Origin: Streptomyces anulatus
GTDB lineage: Bacteria > Actinomycetota > Actinomycetes > Streptomycetales > Streptomycetaceae
Direction: 5' to 3'
NCBI RefSeq assembly: GCF_014650675.1
Contig: NZ_BMVK01000002.1
Coordinates: forward strand, 663,880 to 727,879
DNA length: 64,000 nt
Below the pieces are notes generated by a model, which saw only the letters and a list, made by a program, of their open reading frames with translations, was not told the DNA's origin and made no database searches. The translations under genes were made by a program, and so were the position numbers. This document shows positions 41,135 to 50,462 of the stretch, in pieces (the first letter of the stretch is position 1; each line of letters opens with the position of its first letter).

Positions 41135-41689
41135 GTGCTCACTGTCGGTGACAAGTTCCCCGAGTTCGACCTGACTGCTTGTGTTTCGCTGGAGAGCGGC
41201 AAGGAGTTCGAGCAGATCAACCACAAGACCTACGAGGGCAAGTGGAAGATCGTCTTCGCGTGGCCGAAGGACTTCACCTTCGTGTGCCCCACCGAGATCG
41301 CCGCCTTCGGCAAGCTGAACGAGGAGTTCGCGGACCGCGACGCCCAGGTCCTCGGCTTCTCCGGTGACTCCGAGTTCGTGCACCACGCCTGGCGCAAGGA
41401 CCACCCGGACCTGACCGACCTGCCCTTCCCGATGCTGGCCGACTCGAAGCACGAGCTCATGCGTGACCTCGGCATCGAGGGCGAGGACGGCTTCGCCCAG
41501 CGCGCCGTCTTCATCGTCGACCAGAACAACGAGATCCAGTTCACGATGGTGACCGCCGGTTCCGTGGGCCGTAACCCCAAGGAGGTCCTGCGGGTCCTCG
41601 ACGCCCTGCAGACCGACGAGCTGTGCCCGTGCAACTGGACCAAGGGCGAGAACACCCTCGACCCGGTCGCGCTCCTCTCGGGCGAGTGA
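41135..41689 (+). CDS. ahpC: Alkyl hydroperoxide reductase, peroxiredoxin AhpC
   Basis: 184 residues from GTG 41135, with AAGGAGA at 7 bases. The thioredoxin-fold peroxiredoxin has peroxidatic Cys in DFTFVCPTEIAAF (PxxxT/SxxC environment) and resolving Cys in the C-terminal DELCPCNW. It reduces hydrogen peroxide, alkyl peroxides and peroxynitrite in the cytoplasm. In actinomycetes it is recycled through AhpD, encoded 12 bases downstream. The frame is open further upstream, but LTVGDKFPEFDLTA is the conserved start. Confidence 0.98.
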   Translation: MLTVGDKFPEFDLTACVSLESGKEFEQINHKTYEGKWKIVFAWPKDFTFVCPTEIAAFGKLNEEFADRDAQVLGFSGDSEFVHHAWRKDHPDLTDLPFPMLADSKHELMRDLGIEGEDGFAQRAVFIVDQNNEIQFTMVTAGSVGRNPKEVLRVLDALQTDELCPCNWTKGENTLDPVALLSGE

Positions 41690-41701
41690 GCTGATACCGA
41701 C

Positions 41702-42235
41702 ATGGCTCTCGACGAACTGAAGTCCGCCATACCGGACTTCGCCAAGGACCTGAAGCTGAACCTCGGCTCGGTCATCGGCAACAGCGACCTCCCGCAGCAG
41801 CAGCTGTGGGGCACCGTGCTGGCCTGCGCGATCGCCTCGCGTTCACCGAAGGTGCTGCGCGAGCTGGAGCCCGAGGCGAAGGCCAACCTCTCCGCCGAGG
41901 CGTACACCGCGGCGAAGTCGGCGGCCGCGATCATGGCGATGAACAATGTCTTCTACCGGACCCGGCACCTGCTGTCGGACCCGGAGTACGGCACGCTCCG
42001 CGCGGGCCTGCGGATGAACGTCATCGGCAACCCGGGCGTGGAGAAGGTCGACTTCGAGCTGTGGTCGCTCGCCGTCTCCGCGATCAACGGCTGCGGCCAG
42101 TGCCTGGACTCCCACGAGCAGGTGCTGCGCAAGGCCGGCGTGGACCGTGAGACCATTCAGGAAGCCGTCAAGGTCGCTTCGGTGATCCAGGCGGTCGGTG
42201 TGACCCTCGACGCCGAGGCCGTACTCGCCGAGTAG
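41702..42235 (+). CDS. ahpD: Alkyl hydroperoxidase AhpD (AhpC partner)
   Basis: 177 residues, all-helical AhpD fold. The redox motif is [19 protein letters not shown] (Cys-Gly-Gln-Cys with the nearby His), with the conserved Glu upstream in the charge-relay region. AhpD hands electrons from lipoylated dihydrolipoamide succinyltransferase to AhpC. It is in the same transcript as ahpC, and a strong terminator follows. Confidence 0.97.
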   Translation: MALDELKSAIPDFAKDLKLNLGSVIGNSDLPQQQLWGTVLACAIASRSPKVLRELEPEAKANLSAEAYTAAKSAAAIMAMNNVFYRTRHLLSDPEYGTLRAGLRMNVIGNPGVEKVDFELWSLAVSAINGCGQCLDSHEQVLRKAGVDRETIQEAVKVASVIQAVGVTLDAEAVLAE

Positions 42236-42260
42236 TGACACCGCACCACCCCTGATACGA

Positions 42261-42304
42261 GAAGAGCCCCGAGGACGACCGACCGTCCCCGGGGCTCTTC
42301 TTTT
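42261..42304 (+). terminator. Rho-independent terminator of ahpCD
   Basis: The arms GAAGAGCCCCGAGGACG and CGTCCCCGGGGCTCTTC pair with one mismatch and are followed by TTTT. It also faces the convergent AI-2E gene. Confidence 0.9.
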
Positions 42305-42357
42305 CGTTCCGTGCCGTCTTCCGCGCCGTCTCCCGATCCGGCTTCCGTGCGGTTCCG

Positions 42358-43737
42358 CTACTCCTGGGGCGGCCGCTTCTCCTGCGCGGGTTCGCCCGGG
42401 GAGTCCTGCGGACCCGGGGGCGCGGGCGCCGCGTGCGCCGGGCTCATCGACAGGGCGGTGGCCCCGTGATGACCGCCCCGTTCACCCGGCTCCCCGTACG
42501 AACGCAGATAGCCGACCACCGTGTTGATCACGGCGACCAGCGGTACGGCGACCACCGCGCCGCCGATGCCCGCGACCAGACCGCCGGTCGCCACCGCGAG
42601 GACCACCGCGAGCGGATGCACCCGGACGGCGCGGCCGAGGATGAACGGCTGCAGGATGTGGCCCTCGATCTGCTGCACCGCCAGGACCACCACCAGCGCC
42701 CACAGCGCGGTCCACACTCCCTCGGTGACCAGCGCGACGACGACCGCGAGCGCCCCGGAGACCACGGCGCCGACGAGCGGGATGAAGGCGAACAGGAAGA
42801 TGAAGACGGCCAGCGGCACCGCGAGCGGCACATTGAGGACGTAGAGGCCGAACCCGATGAAGATGGCGTCGATCAGGGCGACGAGCACCGTGCCGCGCAC
42901 ATACGCGGTCAGGGTGCGCCAGGCGCGCGGTCCGGCGCCGGCGACCCCGGGGCGGGCCGCGGCGGGCACCAGCTTGAGCGACCATTCCCAGATGCGCCGG
43001 CCGTCGTAGAGCAGGAACAGCGTGGAGAACATCGCCAGCAGCAGCCCGGTGAGGAACTCCACCATCACGGTGACGCCCTGGAGCCCGGCGGAGGTGATCT
43101 CCTCGGTGTTGGTGCCGATGGTGTCGCTGAGGTTCTTGGCGATGTCGTTGATCTGCGACTCGGTGACGTGGAAGGGGCTGTCGAGCGCCCAGCGCTTCAA
43201 CTCGTCGATGCCGTCGCGGACCCGGTCGGAAAGCGTGTCGAGGTTGTCCATCACCTGCCACACCACGAACCAGCCGACCAGTCCGATGATGACGAAGCCG
43301 AGGACGGCGGTCACGGCGGTGGCGAGCCCGTGGGGCAGCCCGAACCGCTTGAGCCGGACGACGGTCGGCTGGAGCATCGCGGTGACGAGCAGCGCGGCGG
43401 CGAAGGCCAGCACCACGAGCTGGACCGCGCTGATCACCCGCATCAGCACCCAGAGCGTCCCGGCCAGGACGAGGAGGCGCCAGCCTGCCTCGGCGGCGAC
43501 CCGCATCCCCCACGGGATCGCCGCCACCGGATCCGGCTTGGCGGCGACCGAGGGGGCGTACGAGGGCGGCGCGGGCACCTGCCCGGTGCCGTCGTCCTCC
43601 GGGACGGCGGGAGCCCCCCGCGCCGCGAGGGGGTCCTCGTCATCCGCGGCGGCGCGCGCCCGTCGCTCGTCCAGTCGCGCACCCAGCTCCGTCAGTTCGG
43701 ACCCGAAGCGGTCCAGCCAGCCCGGCAGTTTCGACAT
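42358..43737 (-). CDS. AI-2E/PerM-family permease
   Basis: 459 residues. A Pro/Ala-rich cytoplasmic N-terminus of ~75 residues precedes about eight helices; the central soluble segment (DNLDTLSDRVRDGIDELKRWALDSPFHVTESQINDIAKNLSD) and the C-terminal GLYVLNVPLAVPLAVFIFLFAFIPLVGAVVSGALAV and EGHILQPFILGRAVRVHPLAV match the family. Members range from autoinducer-2 exporters to Na/H antiporters, so the substrate is open. The tail is His/Pro-rich and hydrophilic. Confidence 0.92.
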   Translation of the reverse strand: MSKLPGWLDRFGSELTELGARLDERRARAAADDEDPLAARGAPAVPEDDGTGQVPAPPSYAPSVAAKPDPVAAIPWGMRVAAEAGWRLLVLAGTLWVLMRVISAVQLVVLAFAAALLVTAMLQPTVVRLKRFGLPHGLATAVTAVLGFVIIGLVGWFVVWQVMDNLDTLSDRVRDGIDELKRWALDSPFHVTESQINDIAKNLSDTIGTNTEEITSAGLQGVTVMVEFLTGLLLAMFSTLFLLYDGRRIWEWSLKLVPAAARPGVAGAGPRAWRTLTAYVRGTVLVALIDAIFIGFGLYVLNVPLAVPLAVFIFLFAFIPLVGAVVSGALAVVVALVTEGVWTALWALVVVLAVQQIEGHILQPFILGRAVRVHPLAVVLAVATGGLVAGIGGAVVAVPLVAVINTVVGYLRSYGEPGERGGHHGATALSMSPAHAAPAPPGPQDSPGEPAQEKRPPQE

Positions 43738-43827
43738 GCTTGCTTTCCTTCCCCCATCTTCCCGTCCCAGCGCTCCTCAGCGTTTTCCCCAACGCTCCCC
43801 GGGACCGCCAGGATGCGACCGTACACG

Positions 43828-43867
43828 CGCGAGGCCCCCCACCGTCTGGACGGTGAGGGGCCTCGCG
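43828..43867 (-). terminator. Terminator of the transglycosylase gene
   Basis: CGCGAGGCCCC...ACCG pairs with CGGT...GGGGCCTCGCG with a two-base mismatch and a short TCTGGA loop. It lies 39 bases beyond the transglycosylase stop. Confidence 0.8.
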
Positions 43868-43905
43868 AGGTTGAGAGGGCGGTCCGTGGACTTCGCCCGC
43901 TCCCT

Positions 43906-44619
43906 CTAATACCAGTTGTTGGCCTGCCAGAAGGACCAGGCGCCGCACGGGCTGCCGTAACGGCCGTCCATGTAGCTGAGGCCCCACTTGATCTGGGTGG
44001 CCGGGTTGGTCTGCCAGTCGGCACCGGCGGACGACATCTTGTGACCCGGGAGCGCCTGCATGAGCCCGTACGCCCCGGAGGACGGGTTGCTCGCGCGGTA
44101 GTTCCAGGTCGACTCGTGGTTCACGATGTTGCTGAAGCACTGGAACTGGTCCGCGGGGACCATCTGACGGGCCATCGCCTTGACGTCGGCCACGCTGTAG
44201 GAGCCCTGCGCGGAGAACGAAGCGGCGTCGCGGACGGAAGAACGGCTGGCGCGCTCGGCCTCTTCCTTCTTCTTCTGCTCCGCCTTGCGCTCGGCCTCGA
44301 CCCGGTCCTCGGCTGCCTGCTTCTTGGACTTGGCGTCCTTGGCGGCCTGGAGGCGGGCCGATTCCTCGGCCGACTTCTTCGCGGCGGCGTCGGCGGCGGA
44401 TGCCTGGGCATCGGCCTGCTGCGTCAGCGAAGCGGTCTGGACCTGGGCCTGCTGGCCCGCGGGGATGTCTGCGAGCAGCGTGGTGTCGGCTGCGGCCGCC
44501 TCGAAGTTGTTGTCGTCGGCGGCAGGTGTGCCGCCCGCAGCAACGCCTACGACGGCGCCAACGGTGGTGACCGCGGTGGCGGATGCCACGGCGAACCCCC
44601 GGACCGAGATCCGGCTCAC
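43906..44619 (-). CDS. Secreted lytic transglycosylase (SLT/RPF-like) with coiled-coil domain
   Basis: 237 residues from GTG 44619, with GGAAGGA 7 bases upstream. A signal peptide (RISVRGFAVASATAVTTVGAVVGVAAGG) is followed by an Ala/Gln/Lys/Glu-rich coiled coil (~60-130, KKSAEESARLQAAKDAKSKKQAAE). A small C-terminal lysozyme-like domain (~140-237) has the catalytic Glu in IVNHESTWNYRASNPSSGAYGLMQALPG. It should cleave peptidoglycan between MurNAc and GlcNAc. The enzyme ends WSFWQANNWY, as in other streptomycete secreted transglycosylases. A long untranslated leader lies upstream. Confidence 0.9.
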   Translation of the reverse strand: MSRISVRGFAVASATAVTTVGAVVGVAAGGTPAADDNNFEAAAADTTLLADIPAGQQAQVQTASLTQQADAQASAADAAAKKSAEESARLQAAKDAKSKKQAAEDRVEAERKAEQKKKEEAERASRSSVRDAASFSAQGSYSVADVKAMARQMVPADQFQCFSNIVNHESTWNYRASNPSSGAYGLMQALPGHKMSSAGADWQTNPATQIKWGLSYMDGRYGSPCGAWSFWQANNWY

Positions 44620-44639
44620 ATGGTGTCCTTCCAGCATCG

Positions 44640-44945
44640 CCCGCTTAGGTGACCTCGCGGGCGCGTTCGTGCCCCTGACACTGGCCTCCCTACTGCGTGG
44701 GTCACGGGAGGCACGGGCCCGATGGGCAACCCCGGTGAGGGGCTGCCGCGTGGTGCTCGCGGGCGGCATACGGGCGTCTTGTGTTGAGTTGTGTGGTGCG
44801 TGGCGCCTCTGGAGGTGCCCAAGTGCCGTATGCGGGGCCTGACGGAAGCAAGACTCTGCCGGACGGGAGCGCCGGGAGGCAATTCTGTGTTGCGTGGGAA
44901 AGGTCACACCCCGTTTGGCCCCCCGGTTTTTCGGAAATGACGGCG
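44640..44945 (-). promoter_or_regulatory. Long structured leader, possible c-di-AMP (ydaO-type) riboswitch
   Basis: The ~390 bases before the transglycosylase contain no gene. On the minus strand there is a G-rich block GGGGGGCCAAACGGGGTGTG (about 44924-44905), several stems such as GGCAGCCCC/GGGGTTGCC (about 44744-44722), and a 3' block CGAACGCG...GTCACCTAAGCGGGCG (44670-44637) next to the ribosome binding site. The first and last blocks resemble the conserved GGGGAACCA/GGGGTGA and CGAACCCG..AGCTCACCT.GC parts of ydaO leaders, which precede wall-lytic enzyme genes in Streptomyces. The match is partial and the distance between blocks is long. Confidence 0.35.
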
Positions 44946-45007
44946 CAGCACAATGCCGCCCGGCTAAGCTCCTTGGCTCGCCGGGCGGCATCAAAGGGAT
45001 ATGCGTG

Positions 45008-46330
45008 TCAGATGTGGCCTTCCTCCAGCATTTCGGTCACCAGCGCGGCGATCTGCGAACGCTCCGACCGCGTGAGCGTGACGTGGGCGAACAGCGGATG
45101 GCCCTTCAGTTTCTCGACGACGGCGACGACTCCGTCGTACCGGCCGACCCGGAGGTTGTCCCGCTGGGCCACGTCGTGGGTGAGCACGACACGCGAATTC
45201 GCCCCGATTCGGGACAACACGGTCAGCAGGACGTTCCGTTCGAGCGACTGCGCCTCGTCGACGATCACGAAGGCGTCGTGCAGGGACCGGCCGCGGATGT
45301 GGGTGAGCGGCAGGACCTCCAGCATCCCGCGCCCGAGCACCTCCTCGATGACCTCGCGCCCGGCGACCGCCGAGAGCGTGTCGAAGACCGCCTGCGCCCA
45401 GGGGCTCATCTTCTCGGCCTCGCTGCCGGGGAGATAGCCGAGCTCCTGCCCGCCCACCGCGTACAGCGGGCGGAAGACCATCACCTTCTTGTGCTGTTGG
45501 CGCTCCAGCACCGCCTCCAGCCCCGCGCAGAGGGCCAGCGCCGACTTGCCGGTGCCGGCCCGGCCGCCCAGCGACACGATGCCGACGTCGGCGTCCAGCA
45601 GGAGGTCGAGGGCGATCCGCTGTTCGGCGCTGCGCCCGTGGATGCCGAAGGCCTCCCGGTCGCCCCGCACGAGCCGTACGTTGCCCTCGGCCGTCACCCG
45701 GCCGAGCGCCTTGCCGCGCTCGGACTGGAGGACCAGACCGGTGTGGACGGGCAGTTCGGCGGCCTCGGGGACGTACAGCGTCTCCTCGCCGAACAGCAGG
45801 TCGATCTGTTCCCCGGCGAGGGACAGTTCGCTCATACCGGTCCAGCCGGAGTCCGTGATGGCGAGCTCCGCGCGGTACTCCTCGGCGAGGAGACCCACGG
45901 AGGACGCCTTGATACGGAGCGGCAGGTCCTTGGAGACGACCGTGACGTCGTACCCCTCGGCCTGGAGGTTGCGTGCGACCGCGAGAATCCGTGAGTCGTT
46001 GTCCCCCAACCGGTAGCCGGCGGGCAGGACACCGGGATCGGAGTGGTTGAGCTCGACTCGGAGCGTCCCGCCCAGATCCCCGAGTGGGATCGGGGCGTCC
46101 AGCCGGCCGTACCGGACCCGGAAGTCGTCCAGCAGGCGCAGGGCCTGCCGGGCGAAGTATCCGAGCTCGGGGTGATGCCGTTTGGCCTCCAGTTCCGTGA
46201 CCACCACGATCGGGAGCACGACTTCGTGCTCGTCGAAGCGGGCCATGGCACCGGGATCGGCCAGCAGGACGCTGGTGTCGAGAACGTATGTGCGCCGGTC
46301 GGGCATGCGGCGCTTGCTGCTGGTCACCAC
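45008..46330 (-). CDS. phoH: PIN-PhoH family protein (PhoH2)
   Basis: 440 residues. The N-terminal PIN ribonuclease domain (~10-135) has [14 protein letters not shown] and the acidic [15 protein letters not shown] and [15 protein letters not shown]. The C-terminal PhoH ATPase (~235-440) has Walker [13 protein letters not shown], Walker [14 protein letters not shown] and [13 protein letters not shown]. Mycobacterial PhoH2 with this fusion is an ATP-dependent RNA helicase-ribonuclease. The GTG at 46330 is the longest start; ATG 46306 is an alternative. Its presence near fumarase and a cis-prenyltransferase gene is conserved in actinobacteria. Confidence 0.94.
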   Translation of the reverse strand: MVTSSKRRMPDRRTYVLDTSVLLADPGAMARFDEHEVVLPIVVVTELEAKRHHPELGYFARQALRLLDDFRVRYGRLDAPIPLGDLGGTLRVELNHSDPGVLPAGYRLGDNDSRILAVARNLQAEGYDVTVVSKDLPLRIKASSVGLLAEEYRAELAITDSGWTGMSELSLAGEQIDLLFGEETLYVPEAAELPVHTGLVLQSERGKALGRVTAEGNVRLVRGDREAFGIHGRSAEQRIALDLLLDADVGIVSLGGRAGTGKSALALCAGLEAVLERQQHKKVMVFRPLYAVGGQELGYLPGSEAEKMSPWAQAVFDTLSAVAGREVIEEVLGRGMLEVLPLTHIRGRSLHDAFVIVDEAQSLERNVLLTVLSRIGANSRVVLTHDVAQRDNLRVGRYDGVVAVVEKLKGHPLFAHVTLTRSERSQIAALVTEMLEEGHI

Positions 46331-46664
46331 GGAAGGACGTACCCCCTCGGACGAGGTCGGGGAGTGCGACGGACGGTCGCGGAGCTTCCCGAAGGGAGAG
46401 GACGGACCGGGATCGGGCCCCTGTGCGCGGGCCGGACCACGGCCACCGCGTCGGCCGCAGACTGTCTACGGTCCTTCGTGTGCAAAGGGCCTCCCGGGCG
46501 AGCGGGCTGGGTGCCGCTCACTTGGATGCGACATCCGCCTGGTTGATGACCGGACGTCGACCTGACAGGGGTATTCCCTTTTCCGCGCGAAGCCATGCCG
46601 CCGCATATGACACGGTGTGGAGAAGTCCCGGTGGACGCGCGGTGACCCCCTTGCCTACGGCGAT
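46331..46664. other. Upstream region of phoH without genes
   Basis: 334 bases between phoH (start) and the hairpin after the prenyltransferase gene. No coding region with streptomycete character was seen on either strand; a phoH promoter must lie here, but no box is clear. Confidence 0.5.
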
Positions 46665-46686
46665 GGCTCCCCTATATAGGGGAGCC
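46665..46686. terminator. Perfect 22-base palindrome after the prenyltransferase gene
   Basis: Arms GGCTCCCCTAT and ATAGGGGAGCC with no spacer, 40 bases beyond the stop of the minus-strand prenyltransferase gene. A hairpin terminator is the simplest reading; the TATATA centre is unusual and an operator is possible. Confidence 0.6.
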
Positions 46687-46725
46687 GTCGACGGACGTGC
46701 GGGAGGGAGGGGTGTTCAGGGCAGC

Positions 46726-47487
46726 TCAGGCCCCGTAGCGGCGGTGGCGGGCGGCGTAGTCGCGCAGCGCCCGGAGGAAGTCGACCTTGCGGAAGGCCGG
46801 CCAGAAGACCTCGCAGAAGTAGTACTCCGAGTGGGCGCTCTGCCAGAGCATGAAGCCCGAGAGCCGCTGCTCGCCGCTCGTCCGGATCACCAGGTCGGGG
46901 TCGGGCTGGCCCCGGGTGTAGAGGTGCTCGGAGATGAGGTCGGTGGAGACGACCTCGGCCAGCTCCTCGAAGGTCGTGCCCTTCTCCGAGTGCTCCAGGA
47001 GCAGGGAGCGCACCGCGTCCGCGATCTCCTGGCGGCCGCCGTAGCCGACCGCGACATTGACGATTATTCCGTCGATGTCGGACGTCGCCTCCTGGGCCTC
47101 CTTGAGCACCGACTGCGTCTCCGGCGGAAGCAGGTCGAGCGTGCCGACGTGATGGACGCGCCAGCGCCCGTCCGCGGCGAGGTTGCGCACGGTGTTCTCG
47201 ATGATGCCGAGCAGCGGCTTCAGCTCGTGCTCGGGCCGGTCGAAGTTGTCCGTGGACAGCATCCAGAGGGTGACGACCTCGACATCGGTCTCGTTGCACC
47301 AGCCGAGCAGCTCGGAGATCTTGTCCGCACCGGCCTGGTGGCCCTGCACGGCCGATCCGCCGGACGCCTTGGCCCAGCGCCGGTTGCCGTCGAGGATGAC
47401 CCCGATGTGCTTCGGCACCTGGTCGTGGTCCAGGCGGCCTCCCACCCGGCGCGCGTAGAGCCTGTACACCAGGTCGCGGAAGTTCAC
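46726..47487 (-). CDS. Isoprenyl transferase (cis-prenyltransferase, likely Z-FPP synthase type)
   Basis: 253 residues from GTG 47487 with GAGAGGGTGA ~6 bases upstream; GTG 47496 is also in frame. The UPP-synthase motifs are complete: HIGVILDGNRRWAK (catalytic Asp), TLWMLSTDNFDRP, VNVAVGYGGRQEI, LVIRTSGEQRLSGFMLWQSAHSEYYF. It adds isopentenyl diphosphate in cis. Its link to phoH, fum and glpX matches mycobacterial Rv1086, which makes short (Z,E)-farnesyl diphosphate; a role in undecaprenyl diphosphate synthesis remains possible. Confidence 0.93.
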   Translation of the reverse strand: MNFRDLVYRLYARRVGGRLDHDQVPKHIGVILDGNRRWAKASGGSAVQGHQAGADKISELLGWCNETDVEVVTLWMLSTDNFDRPEHELKPLLGIIENTVRNLAADGRWRVHHVGTLDLLPPETQSVLKEAQEATSDIDGIIVNVAVGYGGRQEIADAVRSLLLEHSEKGTTFEELAEVVSTDLISEHLYTRGQPDPDLVIRTSGEQRLSGFMLWQSAHSEYYFCEVFWPAFRKVDFLRALRDYAARHRRYGA

Positions 47488-47751
47488 TGCGTTCACCCTC
47501 TCGGTTCCGTACGGGCCCGGGGCCCGCCCTCCCCGTCGCCGGGGGTCCGGGGGCCGTCCCCCCGCAGGGGATCGCTGCACGGTCTGCGCCGCCCGCACGA
47601 TCCCTCGGCGGTCCGCGCCCTTACCACTGGGCACGGCCACGCGGGCCTTCGCCGCGCCGCACATCGGCATTCCCCGAAGCCGCCACATTACTGCGACCGG
47701 GCCACGGGGGCCCAACCCGGTCTGTCACAACTCCGTGATAAGGAATGAAAC

Positions 47752-48801
47752 GTGACTGATTACCTCTCCCCCGGCCTGCGCCACCGCGCCGCCGATTCCC
47801 GTTACGACTCCATGGAGTACCGCCGGACCGGGCGCAGCGGCCTCAAGCTCCCCGCTCTCTCGCTGGGTCTGTGGCACAACTTCGGCGACGACCGGGCCCT
47901 GGACTCCCAGCGGGCGATCCTGCGTCGCGCCTTCGATCTCGGGGTCACCCACTTCGATCTGGCCAATAACTACGGTCCGCCGCCCGGCTCGGCCGAGCTG
48001 AACTTCGGCAAGCTCTTCGCCCAGGACTTCACGCCGTACCGGGACGAGCTGGTCATTTCCACCAAGGCCGGTTATCTGATGCATCCCGGCCCGTACGGCG
48101 AGTGGGGCTCCCGGAAGTATCTGCTGTCCTCGCTCGACGCCTCCCTGAAGCGGATGGGCCTCGACTACGTCGACGTCTTCTACTCGCACCGCTTCGACCC
48201 GCACACCCCGCTGGAGGAGACGATGGGCGCGCTGGCGTCCGCCGTCCAGCAGGGCAAGGCGCTGTACGTGGGCGTCTCCTCGTACACCGCGGAGCAGACC
48301 GCCCAGGCTGCCGGGCTGCTCAAGGAGATGGGGGTGCCCGCACTGATCCACCAGCCGTCCTACTCCATGATCAACCGCTGGATCGAGGACGACGGGCTGC
48401 TCGACACCCTGGAGGCGGCCGGGATGGGATGCATCTCCTTCGTGCCGCTCGCGCAGGGCCTGCTCACGAACAAGTACCTGAAGGGCATTCCGGAGGGCTC
48501 GCGCGCCACCCAGGGCAAGTCCCTCGACCCGGGTCTGCTCTCCGACGAGGTGGTCCGCCGGCTCAACGGGCTCAACGACATCGCGCAGGGCCGCGGCCAG
48601 TCGCTCGCCCAGCTCGCCATCGCGTGGGTGCTGCGCGACAGCCGGATGACCTCGGCGCTGATCGGCGCGTCGAGCGTGAAGCAGTTGGAGGAGAACGTGG
48701 CGGCCCTCGCGGGCCCGGCGCTGACCGCCGACGAGCTCAAGGAGATCGACGCCTTCGCCGTGGACACGGCGGGCACGAACATCTGGGCCGGTCGCAGCTG
48801 A
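47752..48801 (+). CDS. Aldo/keto reductase (YghZ/GAP-reductase-like)
   Basis: 349 residues from GTG 47752, AAGGA 7 bases upstream. The AKR catalytic set is visible: Asp and Tyr in THFDLANNYGPPPGSAE, Lys in ELVISTKAGYLMHPGPYG and the His in VDVFYSHRFDP. NADPH-binding segments occur in FVPLAQGLLTNKYL and ALIGASSVKQLEENVAAL. The inserted MHPGPYGEWGSRKYLLSSLDASLKRMGLDYVD region is typical of the YghZ (L-glyceraldehyde 3-phosphate reductase) group that detoxifies aldehydes such as methylglyoxal. Monocistronic. Confidence 0.93.
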   Translation: MTDYLSPGLRHRAADSRYDSMEYRRTGRSGLKLPALSLGLWHNFGDDRALDSQRAILRRAFDLGVTHFDLANNYGPPPGSAELNFGKLFAQDFTPYRDELVISTKAGYLMHPGPYGEWGSRKYLLSSLDASLKRMGLDYVDVFYSHRFDPHTPLEETMGALASAVQQGKALYVGVSSYTAEQTAQAAGLLKEMGVPALIHQPSYSMINRWIEDDGLLDTLEAAGMGCISFVPLAQGLLTNKYLKGIPEGSRATQGKSLDPGLLSDEVVRRLNGLNDIAQGRGQSLAQLAIAWVLRDSRMTSALIGASSVKQLEENVAALAGPALTADELKEIDAFAVDTAGTNIWAGRS

Positions 48802-48870
48802 CCTCGGCCCGACGGGGCTCGCGTGCGGGGGAGAACGGGAGCGCCCCGGGGCCGCGCGGCAGCGCCGACG

Positions 48871-48923
48871 CCGGCCCGTAAAAAAAACGGGCCGGTCCGT
48901 GGGGGGGGATACGGACCGGCCCG
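48871..48923. terminator. Two overlapping, mutually exclusive hairpins after the aldo/keto reductase
   Basis: Hairpin A: CCGGCCCGT (48871-48879), A-rich loop, ACGGGCCGG (48887-48895). Hairpin B: CGGGCCGGTCCGT (48888-48900), G-rich loop, ACGGACCGGCCCG (48911-48923). They share the middle arm. The rest of the 353-base gap up to 49154 shows no gene. Confidence 0.75.
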
Positions 48924-49154
48924 AGGGGGGGTTTCCACCATAACCCTTCGTAAGTACTGGCGCGTGCCGCGCCACTCCACAATTACTCTCCGGATTCGCC
49001 GGACTGCGTTCCGGACAGGGCTGACGCCCGCCGGACTCCCGTCACCGGCCCGGTATCGGCCCCGGTAGCGAGGGGTCGCGGTACGGCGTCGGCTTGACGC
49101 CGTCGGAGTCGGCAGAGGACAGAACCTGACCTCTTGTGGCTCTAGGTTCGACGC

Positions 49155-50336
49155 ATGACGACACGATCCCCCGCGACAGCGACCGTGACCTGGACCGGGG
49201 CGAACGCCCGGAGGCTGGCCCGCCAGCACCTCCACCCGGATGCCGCCGCCGGCGCGTCACCCGCCACCTCCCCCGGCGCGGCGGTGGCCGCGATGCTCGG
49301 CGCGCACGCCCAGGTGCTGTCGGCGGCCGAGCTGTCCGTGGGGCTGCGCGGGGACGGACTGACCCGTACGGACGTCCGTACGGCTCTGTGGACCGACCGG
49401 ACCCTGGTCAAGACGTTCGGACCGCGCGGCACGGTCCACCTGCTGCCCGCGGCGGACCTGCCCCTGTGGACCGGGGCCCTGTCCGCCGTGCCGGCGGGCA
49501 CGAACCCCTTCCCCAAGGACGCCCGGATGACCCCGGACCAGGTGGAGGCGGTCGTCGCCGCCGTCGCGGAGGCGCTGACGGGGACGGAACTCACCATCGA
49601 CGAACTCTCCGAGGAGGTCGTCGCGCGGACCGGGCCGTGGGCCGGGGACCTGGTGATGCCGGGATTCCGGACGATGTGGCCACGCTGGCGGCAGGTCCTG
49701 CACCTGGCCGGCCACCGGGGCGCCCTCGTCTACGCCCCGAACCGGGGGCGGAAGGCGACGTACACCAACCCCGGGTGCACCCCGCTGCCCGGCCCCGGGG
49801 CGCAGGCCGCCCTGATCGAGCGGTATCTGCACGCGTACGGGCCGGCCACCCCCGCCCACTTCGCGCGGTGGCTCGCCGCGCCGAAGCCCTGGGCGGCCGA
49901 GCAGTTCGCCGCGCTGGCGGCGGCGGGGGCGATCGAGAAGGTGACGTTCGCGGACCGGGGCCCGGCGTGGGTGGTCGCGGGCGACACGGACTTCCCGGAC
50001 TCACCGGTGCGGGGCGTGCGCCTGCTCCCGTACTTCGACGCGTTCGCCATCGCCTCCCAGCCCCGCGAGCGGCTGTTCCCGGGGGCGGCGTACGAGCGGG
50101 CTCTCGCGGGCGGGCAGGCGGGCAACTTCCCGGTGCTGCTGGTGGACGGCACGGTGGCCGGCGTCTGGCACCTGCGCCGCTCGGGCCGCCGGATCGCGGT
50201 GACGGTGGAGCCGCTGGAGCCCCTGCCCAAGGCCGGGCTGCGCGCGCTGGAGGAGCAGGTGGAGCGGGTCGCCGCGATCATGGAGGGGACGGCGGAACTG
50301 ACGGTCGGCCCGGTGACGGTGGGGCCGCACGCGTAG
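49155..50336 (+). CDS. Winged-helix DNA-binding protein, AlkZ/HTH_42 (DUF1006) family
   Basis: 393 residues. N-terminal ARRLARQHLHP and the repeated helical segments (VAAMLGAHAQVLSAAELSVGLR, RTALWTDRTLVKTFGPRGTVHLLP, TIDELSEEVVARTGPWAG, GFRTMWPRWRQVLHLAGHRGALVYAP) match this family of tandem winged helices. The best-known member, AlkZ of S. sahachiroi, unhooks azinomycin DNA crosslinks; a glycosylase role is possible but the key residues were not verified. The GTMWP...Q pattern is consistent with YcaQ/AlkX-like members. ATG 49155 may be leaderless: TAGGTT ends 8 bases before it. Confidence 0.85.
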   Translation: MTTRSPATATVTWTGANARRLARQHLHPDAAAGASPATSPGAAVAAMLGAHAQVLSAAELSVGLRGDGLTRTDVRTALWTDRTLVKTFGPRGTVHLLPAADLPLWTGALSAVPAGTNPFPKDARMTPDQVEAVVAAVAEALTGTELTIDELSEEVVARTGPWAGDLVMPGFRTMWPRWRQVLHLAGHRGALVYAPNRGRKATYTNPGCTPLPGPGAQAALIERYLHAYGPATPAHFARWLAAPKPWAAEQFAALAAAGAIEKVTFADRGPAWVVAGDTDFPDSPVRGVRLLPYFDAFAIASQPRERLFPGAAYERALAGGQAGNFPVLLVDGTVAGVWHLRRSGRRIAVTVEPLEPLPKAGLRALEEQVERVAAIMEGTAELTVGPVTVGPHA

Positions 50337-50462
50337 GGGCCGGGGCGCGGCGCACGGGCCGGGCGTCCGGGTGGAGGAGTCCGGGTGAGCGATCGGGCGT
50401 GTGAGGCGTACGGGTGGGGGTGTACGTGGCGGCGGGTGCGGGGTCCGCCCGGCGCGTGCGGG

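Noticed and set aside
49140..49160. GGTTCGACGC resembling a tRNA T-loop
   Set aside because: No acceptor stem, anticodon arm or CCA end can be folded around it.
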